From positions 1 through 47,334 of the forward strand of contig CAZJCM010000027.1 in assembly GCA_964544655.1 (NCBI GenBank): a stretch of 47,334 bases of DNA, in the 5' to 3' direction. The notes below the pieces were generated by a model. It was not told the DNA's origin. It searched no databases and was given only the letters and a program-made list of their open reading frames with translations. Made by a program: the position numbers and the translations under genes. The DNA comes from HyVt-443 sp964544655. Its GTDB lineage: Bacteria > Pseudomonadota > Gammaproteobacteria > Chromatiales > Chromatiaceae. Shown here piece by piece: positions 1-7,657 of the stretch (within the stretch, counting starts at the first letter, position 1; each line of letters opens with the position of its first letter).

Positions 1-143
1 ACACCGACCACACCCTGGAAGAGGTGGGCAAGCAGTTCGACGTCACCCGCGAGCGAATTCGTCAGATCGAGGCCAAGGCCCTGCGCAAGCTGCGCCATCC
101 GTCACGCTCGGAGAAACTACGCAGTTTTCTCGACAGCGAATAG
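1..143 (+). CDS. rpoD: RNA polymerase sigma-70 factor RpoD, C-terminal end (partial)
   Basis: The window opens inside this gene. The frame beginning at base 3 encodes 46 residues and ends with TAG at 141-143. The visible peptide is sigma region 4.2: LEEVGKQFDVTRERIRQIE is the helix-turn-helix that contacts the -35 element, followed by ALRKLRHPSRSEKLRSFL, the usual extreme C terminus of group 1 sigma factors. RpoD is the housekeeping sigma subunit that directs RNA polymerase to most promoters. Everything upstream lies outside the window. The next gene is a tRNA on the same strand, an arrangement also known in enterobacteria, where ileX lies near rpoD. Identity is near certain from the region 4.2 signature. 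Confidence 0.96.
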   Translation, partial: TDHTLEEVGKQFDVTRERIRQIEAKALRKLRHPSRSEKLRSFLDSE

Positions 144-171
144 CCCGGACAGCGGACTTTTTTGCTACAAT
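143..171 (+). promoter_or_regulatory. Candidate tRNA promoter (extended -10)
   Basis: TGCTACAAT at 163-171 gives a good -10 hexamer (TACAAT, 166-171) preceded by TGC, an extended -10. GC-rich bases follow, as is common at stable-RNA promoters. No convincing -35 hexamer lies 16-18 bases upstream, so the call rests on the -10 and on its position just before the tRNA-like sequences. Transcription would begin near 178, immediately before the decayed tRNA copy. Confidence 0.4.
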
Positions 172-185
172 GCATGCCGTTTCAG

Positions 186-237
186 GCCCATAGCTCGGTT
201 GGTCAGAGCAGGGTGGCCGGAACCCCTTGGTCCCGCG
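186..237 (+). pseudogene. Decayed tRNA copy (5' two thirds)
   Basis: Bases 186-213 nearly repeat the first 28 bases of the intact tRNA at 322: acceptor 5' strand, D-arm and start of the anticodon stem. CCCTTGGTC of the 3' anticodon stem and variable loop is also kept, at the right distance. The anticodon loop has changed so that the triplet would read CGG, the anticodon stem carries mismatches, and no T-arm, 3' acceptor strand or CCA follows. The upstream bases TTCAG also match those before the intact gene, so this looks like a tandem duplication whose first copy has degenerated. Confidence 0.7.
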
Positions 238-321
238 AACCAAGGAAGTCTGGCGAACGCCTGGCCAGGGAAGGCCGGGCCGGTCGATGCTCCAGGGATG
301 GCTGCTGGCAAATCATCTTCA

Positions 322-398
<77 letters not shown>

Positions 399-531
399 AT
401 AAAAAACAACAAACCATTCACCATGGAGACTCTGAGGACAGAGGGATCTACAATGGTCGCTGCAGTTTCTGTACGGGCACCAAACCAGTTACAGAACAGC
501 ATCCACAGACAGGCAACAGCGCCTTTTTCGT
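399..531. other. Intergenic spacer between tRNA and response regulator gene
   Basis: There is no convincing gene here. A 7-bp inverted repeat (TTCTGTA at 467-473, TACAGAA at 490-496) and a short AGGC/GCCT stem followed by five T residues near 511-528 could end the tRNA transcript. Both are weak, and the second stem is only 4 bp. Confidence 0.35.
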
Positions 532-1176
532 TCAGGTCTTGATCACACCATACCGGATCGCCAGGTGCACGATCTCGGCATCAGTCGACAGACCCAGTTT
601 CTTCTTGATGTGATGTGCATAGTTGGAGACGGTCTTGACACTGATGTGCAGGGTCTCGGCGATAGTGGCCCGTTTATTGCCATTCGCCAACATCAGAAAG
701 ATCTCGAACTCCTTCGCGGTGAGTTGGCTCAATGGTGAATCGTCGCTGTTGATCTGGCGCAGCGCCAGCTCTCTGGCAATGTCCGGCCCCAGATAGATCT
801 CACCTGCCGCCACCTGGGCCACTGCCTCGAGCAGGATGTCCGGATCGCTGGATTTGGTGATATAGCCCGCCACGCCCATTTTGATGGCGCGCTCGGCAAA
901 GACGCTGTTGTCATGAATGGTGAAGATCAGGATGCGCACCTCCGGATGGTGAGACAGCATCCGCCTGGCGGCCTCCATTCCGCCCATGCCCGGCAGGGAG
1001 AGATCCATGATCACCAGATCCGGGCGGTGTTCGTGGTACTGCTGACAGGCCTCGGTTCCATCACCCGCTTCGGCTACCACCCTGAATTCCGGCTGCATCT
1101 CCAGCAGACGCCGATAACCAGCACGAACCACGGAATGGTCGTCGACCAGGAGGATGGTGGTTTTTTTATGTGTCAT
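532..1176 (-). CDS. NarL/FixJ-type response regulator (LuxR HTH)
   Basis: This 214-residue protein has the standard two-domain plan. Residues 5-120 form a receiver domain with the acidic pair D12/D13, phospho-acceptor D58 in IMDLSLPG and the conserved Lys in ITKSSDP. Residues 150-212 form a LuxR helix-turn-helix (LTAKEFEIFLMLANG, then TIAETLHISVKTVSNY). It should bind DNA after phosphorylation. The partner is almost certainly the histidine kinase directly upstream on the same strand, 58 bases away; that kinase has the HisKA_3 fold that pairs with this regulator family. A 7-bp inverted repeat (GGGAAAA/TTTTCCC) lies between the two genes. Length is typical. Target genes cannot be told from the sequence. 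Confidence 0.93.
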   Translation of the reverse strand: MTHKKTTILLVDDHSVVRAGYRRLLEMQPEFRVVAEAGDGTEACQQYHEHRPDLVIMDLSLPGMGGMEAARRMLSHHPEVRILIFTIHDNSVFAERAIKMGVAGYITKSSDPDILLEAVAQVAAGEIYLGPDIARELALRQINSDDSPLSQLTAKEFEIFLMLANGNKRATIAETLHISVKTVSNYAHHIKKKLGLSTDAEIVHLAIRYGVIKT

Positions 1177-1234
1177 ATAGGGAAAAGATTAACATGTTTT
1201 CCCACATTGGTGACTATTCAACACCGCCATCCCC

Positions 1235-3451
1235 CTACGGAGAGAGTGGCAATACCATACTCAACCTGAAACCCTGCCCCTTCTCCGACCGATAGCATAT
1301 GGAGCCGCCGACGGCCTCCGCACGCTCCTTCAGACCATACAATCCCAGGCCATCATGCGGCAAAGCGGTGTCCATACCCCACCCATCGTCCTCCAGGACC
1401 AACTCCAACCGTTCATCCCCATATTGCAGACACAGGCTGACGTGGCTGGCCCGGGCGTGTCGGCTGATATTGGTAAGACCCTCCTGAACGCAGCGATAGA
1501 TGGATATCTTCTGCATATCTGACAGTTCCGGCAGCTCATCCACCATCGACAGGCTGACCTCGGTATCCCGATTGCGCCGCTGCCATTCGTCCACCAGTTC
1601 CTGGATGGCATCCAGCAGACCGAACTGATCCAGGATCGGTGGTCGCAGGTGCTGGGTGATTACCCGGATCCCCTGCATGCCCTGCAGCACGATATCCTGA
1701 ATATCGGCTGCCACCGATGCCAGTTCGGCCGATTCCTGGCCCCACTTCTTCTCGATATAGGCGGCATCCATCTTGATTGCGCTCAGCAGTTGCCCCATCT
1801 CATCGTGCAGTTCGTGGGCCAGCAATCTTCGCTCATCCTCCTGCACCAGCAAACAGCGATGGTGCAACCGCTGGTTCTGTTCCAGCAGCCGATGCAGCTG
1901 CTGTTCGGTCTCTTTCTGCCGGCTGACATCCCGCACCGTACCGTTCATACCCACCGGCTCGTTCGAGTCATCGACGACCACTTCACCCCGCGCGTGCACC
2001 TGCCGCACGGTTCCGTCCGACTGCCGGATTCGATAATCAATCGAATAGGCGGCGCCATCCTGGGAGGCCGCATCCACCGCAGCCTTCACCTTGTCCCTGT
2101 CATCGGGGTGGACACACTCCATAAAGGCGTCGAATGTGGGTGCGAAGCGATCCGGGTCCTTGCCAAAAATCCGATAGGTCTCGTCTGACCAAATGATCAA
2201 GCCATCACGCAGACGCCATTCCCAGCTGCCGATATGAGCGATCCGCTGCGCCTCCGACAGCCGCTGCTCGCTGTCACGCAGTATGGTCTCGGTGCCCTGG
2301 TGGGTCAGGTAGATGCCCAGCATTTCCGCAGCAGCGCGCAGCAGTTCGATCTCCCCATCCTGCCAGCGCCGCCTTGCCCTGGTATCCTCCAGGCCGATGT
2401 ACCCCCCCCATCGATTACCGATCCAGACCGGCATCAGCAGGATCGACTGGACCCCGTATGCCGTCAGGCGGGCCTGCTCCGACTGCGGAAGATCCTCCAC
2501 CAGACCGCCAACGGGTTCGTTCTGCTGCAACGACTGCAGCCAGCGTTGGGGCGGACTGATTCGAGGCAAATCGTGGGTGATGTCACCCCCCCCGAAGCGG
2601 GGCTCCACCTCCGGGCCGCACTGCTCATGGATAGAGACGATCTGTGCGCCATCATCAGCCTCCACCCGGGCCTCGAGCAGATAGGCCCGACTGGTGGCGG
2701 CAGCCTCCAGCAGATGCGCCAGCGCACGGGAGATGGCGTCGGCAGAGTGGTCCAGCAACGCCCTCGAGAAGGCGGAAAGACCGGTGACATGCTGCAGGCG
2801 CCGGTCGAGCAACACCTCCGTTTTCTTCCTCTGCGAGATATCACGGGCAATACTGAGCAGATACTCCCTGCCCTCATGGCTGAATCTGGAACTGGTGACC
2901 TCTACCGGAAAGATTTCCCCATCCTTGCGCCGATGGCGGGTTTCAAAGGTCCGGGAACCGGTCTGTGGCATCGTTTTCCAGTGTGCATCCAGGATTACCA
3001 TGTCGGCATCCGGGTTGATGTCCATCACCGTCATCCGCAGCAGTTCCTGGCGGGTATAGCCAAGGTTCCGAACCGCCGTCTCGTTGACGTGCCTGATGCG
3101 CCCTCCGTCTCCGATGAGAAACAGACTGTCATGCATCTGCTCTATCGCAGCCTGGGTCAACTGCAGTTCCTGCTGCATCCGGTGGAGATACGAGCCGTTC
3201 TTGTGCAGCTTTCTCATCACCGCGACGATACACAGCAGACCGACCAGCCACATCAGGAAATCCAATCCCAGGTGAACCCATTCGATATCGAGAACGATAC
3301 CCTGATGGAAAAAAGTCACGCCCTCCGTATCGATGGTGAGGAACTGGATCAGAGAGGCCGTCACCACTGCGCTTGTCCATAACCATGCAGCAAGCCAGAG
3401 TTGGCGCTTATGCAAGCGTTGGGTTGGGAGATCTTCCGGTGTATTGGGCAT
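1235..3451 (-). CDS. Membrane PAS-GAF-PAS sensor histidine kinase (NarX/UhpB-type, HisKA_3)
   Basis: The 738-residue protein has two membrane helices near 17-38 and 59-79, a PAS domain at about 95-210, a GAF-like domain at about 215-390, and a second PAS with PAC at about 395-515. A HisKA_3 dimerisation domain follows, with likely phospho-acceptor H546 in HELHDEMGQ, then a HATPase_c domain (N-box EGLTNISRHA, G-boxes DDGWGM and GLGLYGLKERA). It should autophosphorylate and pass phosphate to the NarL-type regulator encoded next on the strand. There is almost no periplasmic loop, so the signal is probably read by the membrane segments or the cytosolic PAS/GAF domains. The ligand is unknown. It is the first gene of its operon and is transcribed away from the HTH-receiver gene. 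Confidence 0.92.
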   Translation of the reverse strand: MPNTPEDLPTQRLHKRQLWLAAWLWTSAVVTASLIQFLTIDTEGVTFFHQGIVLDIEWVHLGLDFLMWLVGLLCIVAVMRKLHKNGSYLHRMQQELQLTQAAIEQMHDSLFLIGDGGRIRHVNETAVRNLGYTRQELLRMTVMDINPDADMVILDAHWKTMPQTGSRTFETRHRRKDGEIFPVEVTSSRFSHEGREYLLSIARDISQRKKTEVLLDRRLQHVTGLSAFSRALLDHSADAISRALAHLLEAAATSRAYLLEARVEADDGAQIVSIHEQCGPEVEPRFGGGDITHDLPRISPPQRWLQSLQQNEPVGGLVEDLPQSEQARLTAYGVQSILLMPVWIGNRWGGYIGLEDTRARRRWQDGEIELLRAAAEMLGIYLTHQGTETILRDSEQRLSEAQRIAHIGSWEWRLRDGLIIWSDETYRIFGKDPDRFAPTFDAFMECVHPDDRDKVKAAVDAASQDGAAYSIDYRIRQSDGTVRQVHARGEVVVDDSNEPVGMNGTVRDVSRQKETEQQLHRLLEQNQRLHHRCLLVQEDERRLLAHELHDEMGQLLSAIKMDAAYIEKKWGQESAELASVAADIQDIVLQGMQGIRVITQHLRPPILDQFGLLDAIQELVDEWQRRNRDTEVSLSMVDELPELSDMQKISIYRCVQEGLTNISRHARASHVSLCLQYGDERLELVLEDDGWGMDTALPHDGLGLYGLKERAEAVGGSICYRSEKGQGFRLSMVLPLSP

Positions 3452-3790
3452 GATTTATCCGGGGATGAGCGGGCTTTTGGCTCCAAATCCTGAATTTCCC
3501 CTCATATTAGCAAATCACAGTATTATTGACCGAAACTGCGATTTCCCGCCCAAGCCCATCGGCCGCGTTGCGCTGGTTTGAATTTGCTCCAGGCAGCCGG
3601 GCCGCTAACAACCCAAGTTTCTGAGTTCATGGCGGTGGCTGGCAATTTTACTTCCCTGTGAGCAATTTGCTGCTAAAGTTTCCGGGTTCATCGACGCTAA
3701 ATCGCTATAAGCGATATATTGAATCATATCGATATAATGCGCACTTGGAGAATTCCGCATCTTTCCAAGTAACCGACGAAGGACGATCTC
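3452..3790. promoter_or_regulatory. Divergent intergenic region with AT-rich operator-like palindrome
   Basis: This 340-bp gap separates two divergent regulatory operons. The right half is unusually AT-rich. It holds a perfect inverted repeat ATCGCTATAAGCGAT (3701-3715), a second short palindrome ATATCGATAT and a strong -10-like TATAAT at 3733-3738 pointing toward the HTH-receiver gene. The first palindrome covers the position expected for the -35 element of that promoter, so a bound protein could block polymerase. The adjacent HTH protein is one candidate ligand, but that is inference. Confidence 0.5.
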
Positions 3791-4411
3791 ATGAAACAGA
3801 AATCGGGCCGTCCCGCCTACCTGACACCCTCCGAGGTGGCACATCGGTTGCTGGTAGCGCCGGTGACGGTGCGGCAATGGGCACAAAAGGGCTGGCTGAA
3901 GGCCGAGCTGACCGGTGGCGGCCACCGCCGTTTCCTGCAACAGGAGGTGGAACGTTTCGCCCGTGAACGGGGTCTGACCATACATACTCGGGATGCCGAC
4001 GATCTGCGTATTCTGATCGTTGACGACGACCGGCAGTTGGCGCGCTATCTGACCGAACTACTGAGCGGTGAGCCGGGTGTGGGGCCGGTGGCAGCCGCTC
4101 ACGATGGTTTCGAGGCCGGCATGAAGGTGAGATCGTTCGACCCGGATGTGATCCTGCTGGACCTGATGATGCCGGGACTGGATGGATTTGCCGTCTGTAA
4201 CCTGCTGAAGCAAGACCCGGCCACCCGTAGTATCCGGATCATCGCCATGACCGGCTTTCACACCCAGGAGAATGAGCGGCGCATCCTCGCCGCGGGCGCT
4301 GAGGCCTGTCTGGCCAAGCCGTTCGACCGGGAACGGCTGCTGCTACAGCTGGGTATCACCGGAGCCACGACCAGCCCCGGCGCGGCGACCACCGATCCTT
4401 TGTCCGAATAG
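3791..4411 (+). CDS. HTH_17/MerR-like DNA-binding domain fused to a receiver domain
   Basis: The 206-residue protein begins with a short winged-helix/excisionase-type HTH (residues 8-60: YLTPSEVAHRLLVAPVTVRQ, then GHRRFLQQEVERF), as in BldC, AlpA and MerR N termini. A receiver domain fills 70-190, with the acidic pair DDD, phospho-acceptor D124 in LLDLMMPG and the conserved KPFD lysine. This is reverse order to ordinary response regulators, where the DNA-binding domain is C-terminal. Its stop TAG overlaps the GTG start of the next gene by one base, so the two products are probably made together and phosphorylated by a common kinase. A Shine-Dalgarno-like GAAGGA precedes the ATG. It may regulate its own operon through the upstream palindrome; that is inference. 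Confidence 0.88.
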   Translation: MKQKSGRPAYLTPSEVAHRLLVAPVTVRQWAQKGWLKAELTGGGHRRFLQQEVERFARERGLTIHTRDADDLRILIVDDDRQLARYLTELLSGEPGVGPVAAAHDGFEAGMKVRSFDPDVILLDLMMPGLDGFAVCNLLKQDPATRSIRIIAMTGFHTQENERRILAAGAEACLAKPFDRERLLLQLGITGATTSPGAATTDPLSE

Positions 4412-7400
4412 TGGATACAGAGGCACCCGAAATGGAGGCAGCAACCGGATATCCATCCCACACCTCCCCGTACCATGTCCTGCTGGTGGACGACGAGTCG
4501 GGGCAGCGTTTTCTGCAGCGTGAAATCCTCTCCTCCCCGGCCTTTCAGGTGCGTGAAGCAGAAAATGGCCACGCTGCCCTGAAGGCGATCAGGGCGCACA
4601 AATTCGACGTCGTCCTGCTGGACAAACGCATGCCCGGGATCAGCGGTGACGAAGTGTGCCGTAAGATCCGTGAAGAGATGAACGACCAACTGCTGCCGGT
4701 GATCATGGTGACCGGCCTTGGCAGCAGCGATGAGCTGGCCCAAAGCCTGAATGCCGGTGCCACCGACTTCATCCGCAAGCCCTACAGCCCTACCGAGCTG
4801 ATCGCCCGGGTGAAAGCGGCCGCCAGCCACAAGCGACTGCTGGATCAGCTCGAGCACGTGGAGGCGCTCTACTTCGCCCTGGCCCGGATGGTCGAGGCCC
4901 GTGATTGGCACACCGGCCGCCACTGCGCCCGACTGGCCCACAACAGTGCCCTGTTTGGCCGCTACCTGGGGTTGGACGATGAATCCATCCGGCAACTGGA
5001 GCATCTGGGCACCCTGCACGATATCGGCAAACTCGCCATCCCCGACCACATCCTGCTCAAGGAGACGAAGCTCGACCCCAGCGAAATGTCCGTGATGCAA
5101 CTCCATCCCGTGGTCGGCGCCAGACTATGCAGAGGCACGAAGACTCTGGAGCCGCTGGCCCCGCTGATCCGCCATCACCATGAGTACTGGGACGGCAGCG
5201 GCTATCCAGACGGCCTGCAGGGAGAAGAGATCCCCTACCTGGCACGAGTATTCCAGCTGCTCGACATCTACGACGCCATGGCATCCGAGCGTCCCTACAA
5301 GCAGGCCATACCCCATGCCCAGATCATTGATCATCTGGCACAGGAACGGGACCGGGGACGGCTGGACCCGCTCCTGACCGACCATTTTCTCACCTTCCTG
5401 CAGACGGAGCTGAGCCGGATGCAGCTGCCGACAGAGGAGCAGCCCTCCCCGGATGACTTCTCCATCGCCAGGACCATCCCCGATCTGGCGCTCGGGAGTG
5501 CCGCCAGCCGCACCCCGGGCCTGCTCACCACCACTTCAACAGCAGAGCGTCATCCCGGCACTGTCACCCCGGACTCCATCGAAACCGGGGCTGAGCCCGC
5601 CGACAACACGCAGCTGAGCCAGCGTTTCGCCACCATCCTCAACGCCACCACCGTGGGTCTGTTAGGGCTGGATCGCGGCGGGCACATCACCTTCATCAAC
5701 GCCGCCGCCTGCCATCTGCTTGGCCATGAGGAAGCGGACCTCCTGGGCACCCCCCATCACGAAACGGTGCATCACGCCCACCCCGACGGCACGCCCTATC
5801 CACACAGCGCCTGCCCCATCCACCAGAGCCTGGCCGACGGCCGCCTCAGCCGGGGCGAGGAGTATTTCATCCACCGGGACGGCCATGGGATCCCGGTGGA
5901 GTTCACCTGCGTCCCGCTATCCAGCGATGGTGAAGTGACCGGCGCCGTGGTCACCTTTCACGACATCAGCGAGCGCAAAGCGGCGCAACAGCGGCAGCGT
6001 CTGTCGGCAACCGTATTCGACAATACCCACGACGGCATCATCGTCACCAATGCACAGCGCGAGATCCTGACCGTCAACCGGGCCTTCTGCGAGATCACCG
6101 GGTACAGCGAAGAGGAGGTGCGGGGGCAGACCCCCCGGATCCTGAGCTCCGGCGAGCATGACCCAACTTTCTATGAAGCCATGTGGCACAGCATCCGCCA
6201 GTCGGGCCGCTGGCAGGGCGAGATCAGAAACAGGGCGCGGGACGGCGAGATCTTTCCCGCCTGGCTCACCGTCAGCAGTGTCAAGGACACCCAGGGCGAA
6301 ATTACCAACTACGTGGGCATCTTCTCCGACATCACCCCGCTGAAACACAGCCTGGAGCAGATCGAGCACCTGGCCCACCACGACCCCCTCACCGGCCTGC
6401 CCAACCGGCTGCTGTTCCGCGACCGTCTCAAGATCGCCATACGCCAGGCACGGCGCAGCCGTTATGCCCTGGCGGTATTGTTTCTGGATATCGATCGGTT
6501 CAAGGACATCAATGACAGCCTGGGTCATGCCATGGGTGACCAGCTGCTGCTGGAGATGGCAGGGCGCATCCGCAGCAATGTACGGGAGGAGGATACCGTC
6601 GCCCGCCTCGGTGGGGATGAGTTCGTGATCCTGATCAACCGTATCGATTCGGCCGACGAGGCAGAACAGGTGGCGCAAAAGATCATGACAGCACTGGAGG
6701 CGCCAATCCGGCTGGAGGCCTCGGAGCTATCCCTGCAGGTGAGTATGGGTATCAGCCTCTACCCGGAAGATGGCGAGGACGGGGACGAGCTGATCGGGCA
6801 CGCGGATATCGCCATGTACCACGCCAAGGAACAGGGGCTGAGCGAATATCACTTCTACAACGAAACCATGAGCGCCCGGGCCAAGGCCCGCCTGGAGATG
6901 GAGACGGCCCTGCGCCGGGCCCTGATCCGGGAAGAGTTCGAGCTGCACTACCACCCCCAGGTCACCCTCTCCAGTGGCAGACTGTGCGGCGTCGAGGCCC
7001 TGGTGCGCTGGCAGCGCCCCGGCAGTGGACTGATACCCCCCAACCACTTCATCCCCTTGGCGGAAGAGACCGGGCTGATCGAACCGCTGGGCACCTGGGT
7101 GCTGAACAGCGCCTGCCGCCAGGCCGCCGACTGGTGTAATCAGGGAATCGAGTTCGGCCGTATGGCAGTGAATGTATCAGGGGTGCAGATCCGCCGCGGC
7201 AACCTGGTGGAACGGGTGGCCGAGGCGCTGCAGCAGAGCGGTCTCGATCCGGCCCGCCTGGAACTGGAAATTACTGAGAGCGTGATCATGGAGCAGACCG
7301 AGCAGACCCTGGGGCAACTGCAGGAGCTCAAGTCTCTCGGGATACAGCTTTCGGTGGATGATTTCGGCACCGGGTACTCTTCTCTCAGCTACCTGCAGCA

Positions 7401-7653
7401 CCTGCCGGTGGACAAGCTGAAGATCGACCGTGCCTTCGTCCGCAACCTGCCTGCTGCGGACAAAGACGTGGCCATCGCCCGGGCGGTGATCGCGCTCGGT
7501 CAGGGTCTCAACCTGCAGATCATTGCCGAAGGGGTGGAGACCGAGGCCCAGCGTGATTTTCTGCTCCAACAGGGCTGCGACGAAGGGCAGGGCTGGCTGT
7601 TTGGACGCCCCGTACCGGCGGCGCAATTCAAGGATCACCCTGCCATTGGCTGA
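4411..7653 (+). CDS. Receiver-HD-GYP-PAS-PAS-GGDEF-EAL cyclic-di-GMP protein
   Basis: The 1080-residue protein joins three classes of c-di-GMP enzyme. Domains in order: receiver at 20-140 (DD at 27/28, D71, K123); HD-GYP at 150-335 with HDIGK at 203-207 and DGSGYP at 261-266; two PAS domains at about 395-510 and 520-640; GGDEF at 650-820 with an intact GGDEF (734-738) and inhibitory-site R725xxD728; EAL at 825-1070 with EAL at 862-864, the EITES motif and DDFGTGYSS. All key residues I can check are present, so both hydrolytic domains and the cyclase look competent. GTG at 4411 overlaps the preceding stop; an in-frame ATG at 4432 is the alternative start. Coupling to the HTH-receiver gene and to the hybrid kinase 4 bases downstream suggests one phosphorelay operon. 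Confidence 0.93.
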   Translation: MDTEAPEMEAATGYPSHTSPYHVLLVDDESGQRFLQREILSSPAFQVREAENGHAALKAIRAHKFDVVLLDKRMPGISGDEVCRKIREEMNDQLLPVIMVTGLGSSDELAQSLNAGATDFIRKPYSPTELIARVKAAASHKRLLDQLEHVEALYFALARMVEARDWHTGRHCARLAHNSALFGRYLGLDDESIRQLEHLGTLHDIGKLAIPDHILLKETKLDPSEMSVMQLHPVVGARLCRGTKTLEPLAPLIRHHHEYWDGSGYPDGLQGEEIPYLARVFQLLDIYDAMASERPYKQAIPHAQIIDHLAQERDRGRLDPLLTDHFLTFLQTELSRMQLPTEEQPSPDDFSIARTIPDLALGSAASRTPGLLTTTSTAERHPGTVTPDSIETGAEPADNTQLSQRFATILNATTVGLLGLDRGGHITFINAAACHLLGHEEADLLGTPHHETVHHAHPDGTPYPHSACPIHQSLADGRLSRGEEYFIHRDGHGIPVEFTCVPLSSDGEVTGAVVTFHDISERKAAQQRQRLSATVFDNTHDGIIVTNAQREILTVNRAFCEITGYSEEEVRGQTPRILSSGEHDPTFYEAMWHSIRQSGRWQGEIRNRARDGEIFPAWLTVSSVKDTQGEITNYVGIFSDITPLKHSLEQIEHLAHHDPLTGLPNRLLFRDRLKIAIRQARRSRYALAVLFLDIDRFKDINDSLGHAMGDQLLLEMAGRIRSNVREEDTVARLGGDEFVILINRIDSADEAEQVAQKIMTALEAPIRLEASELSLQVSMGISLYPEDGEDGDELIGHADIAMYHAKEQGLSEYHFYNETMSARAKARLEMETALRRALIREEFELHYHPQVTLSSGRLCGVEALVRWQRPGSGLIPPNHFIPLAEETGLIEPLGTWVLNSACRQAADWCNQGIEFGRMAVNVSGVQIRRGNLVERVAEALQQSGLDPARLELEITESVIMEQTEQTLGQLQELKSLGIQLSVDDFGTGYSSLSYLQHLPVDKLKIDRAFVRNLPAADKDVAIARAVIALGQGLNLQIIAEGVETEAQRDFLLQQGCDEGQGWLFGRPVPAAQFKDHPAIG

Positions 7654-7657
7654 CCCG

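Noticed and set aside
2234..3382. Plus-strand open frame of 382 codons opposite the first histidine kinase
   Set aside because: The minus strand has PAS/GAF sensor sequence and membrane helices in phase with HisKA; the plus frame shows no domain.
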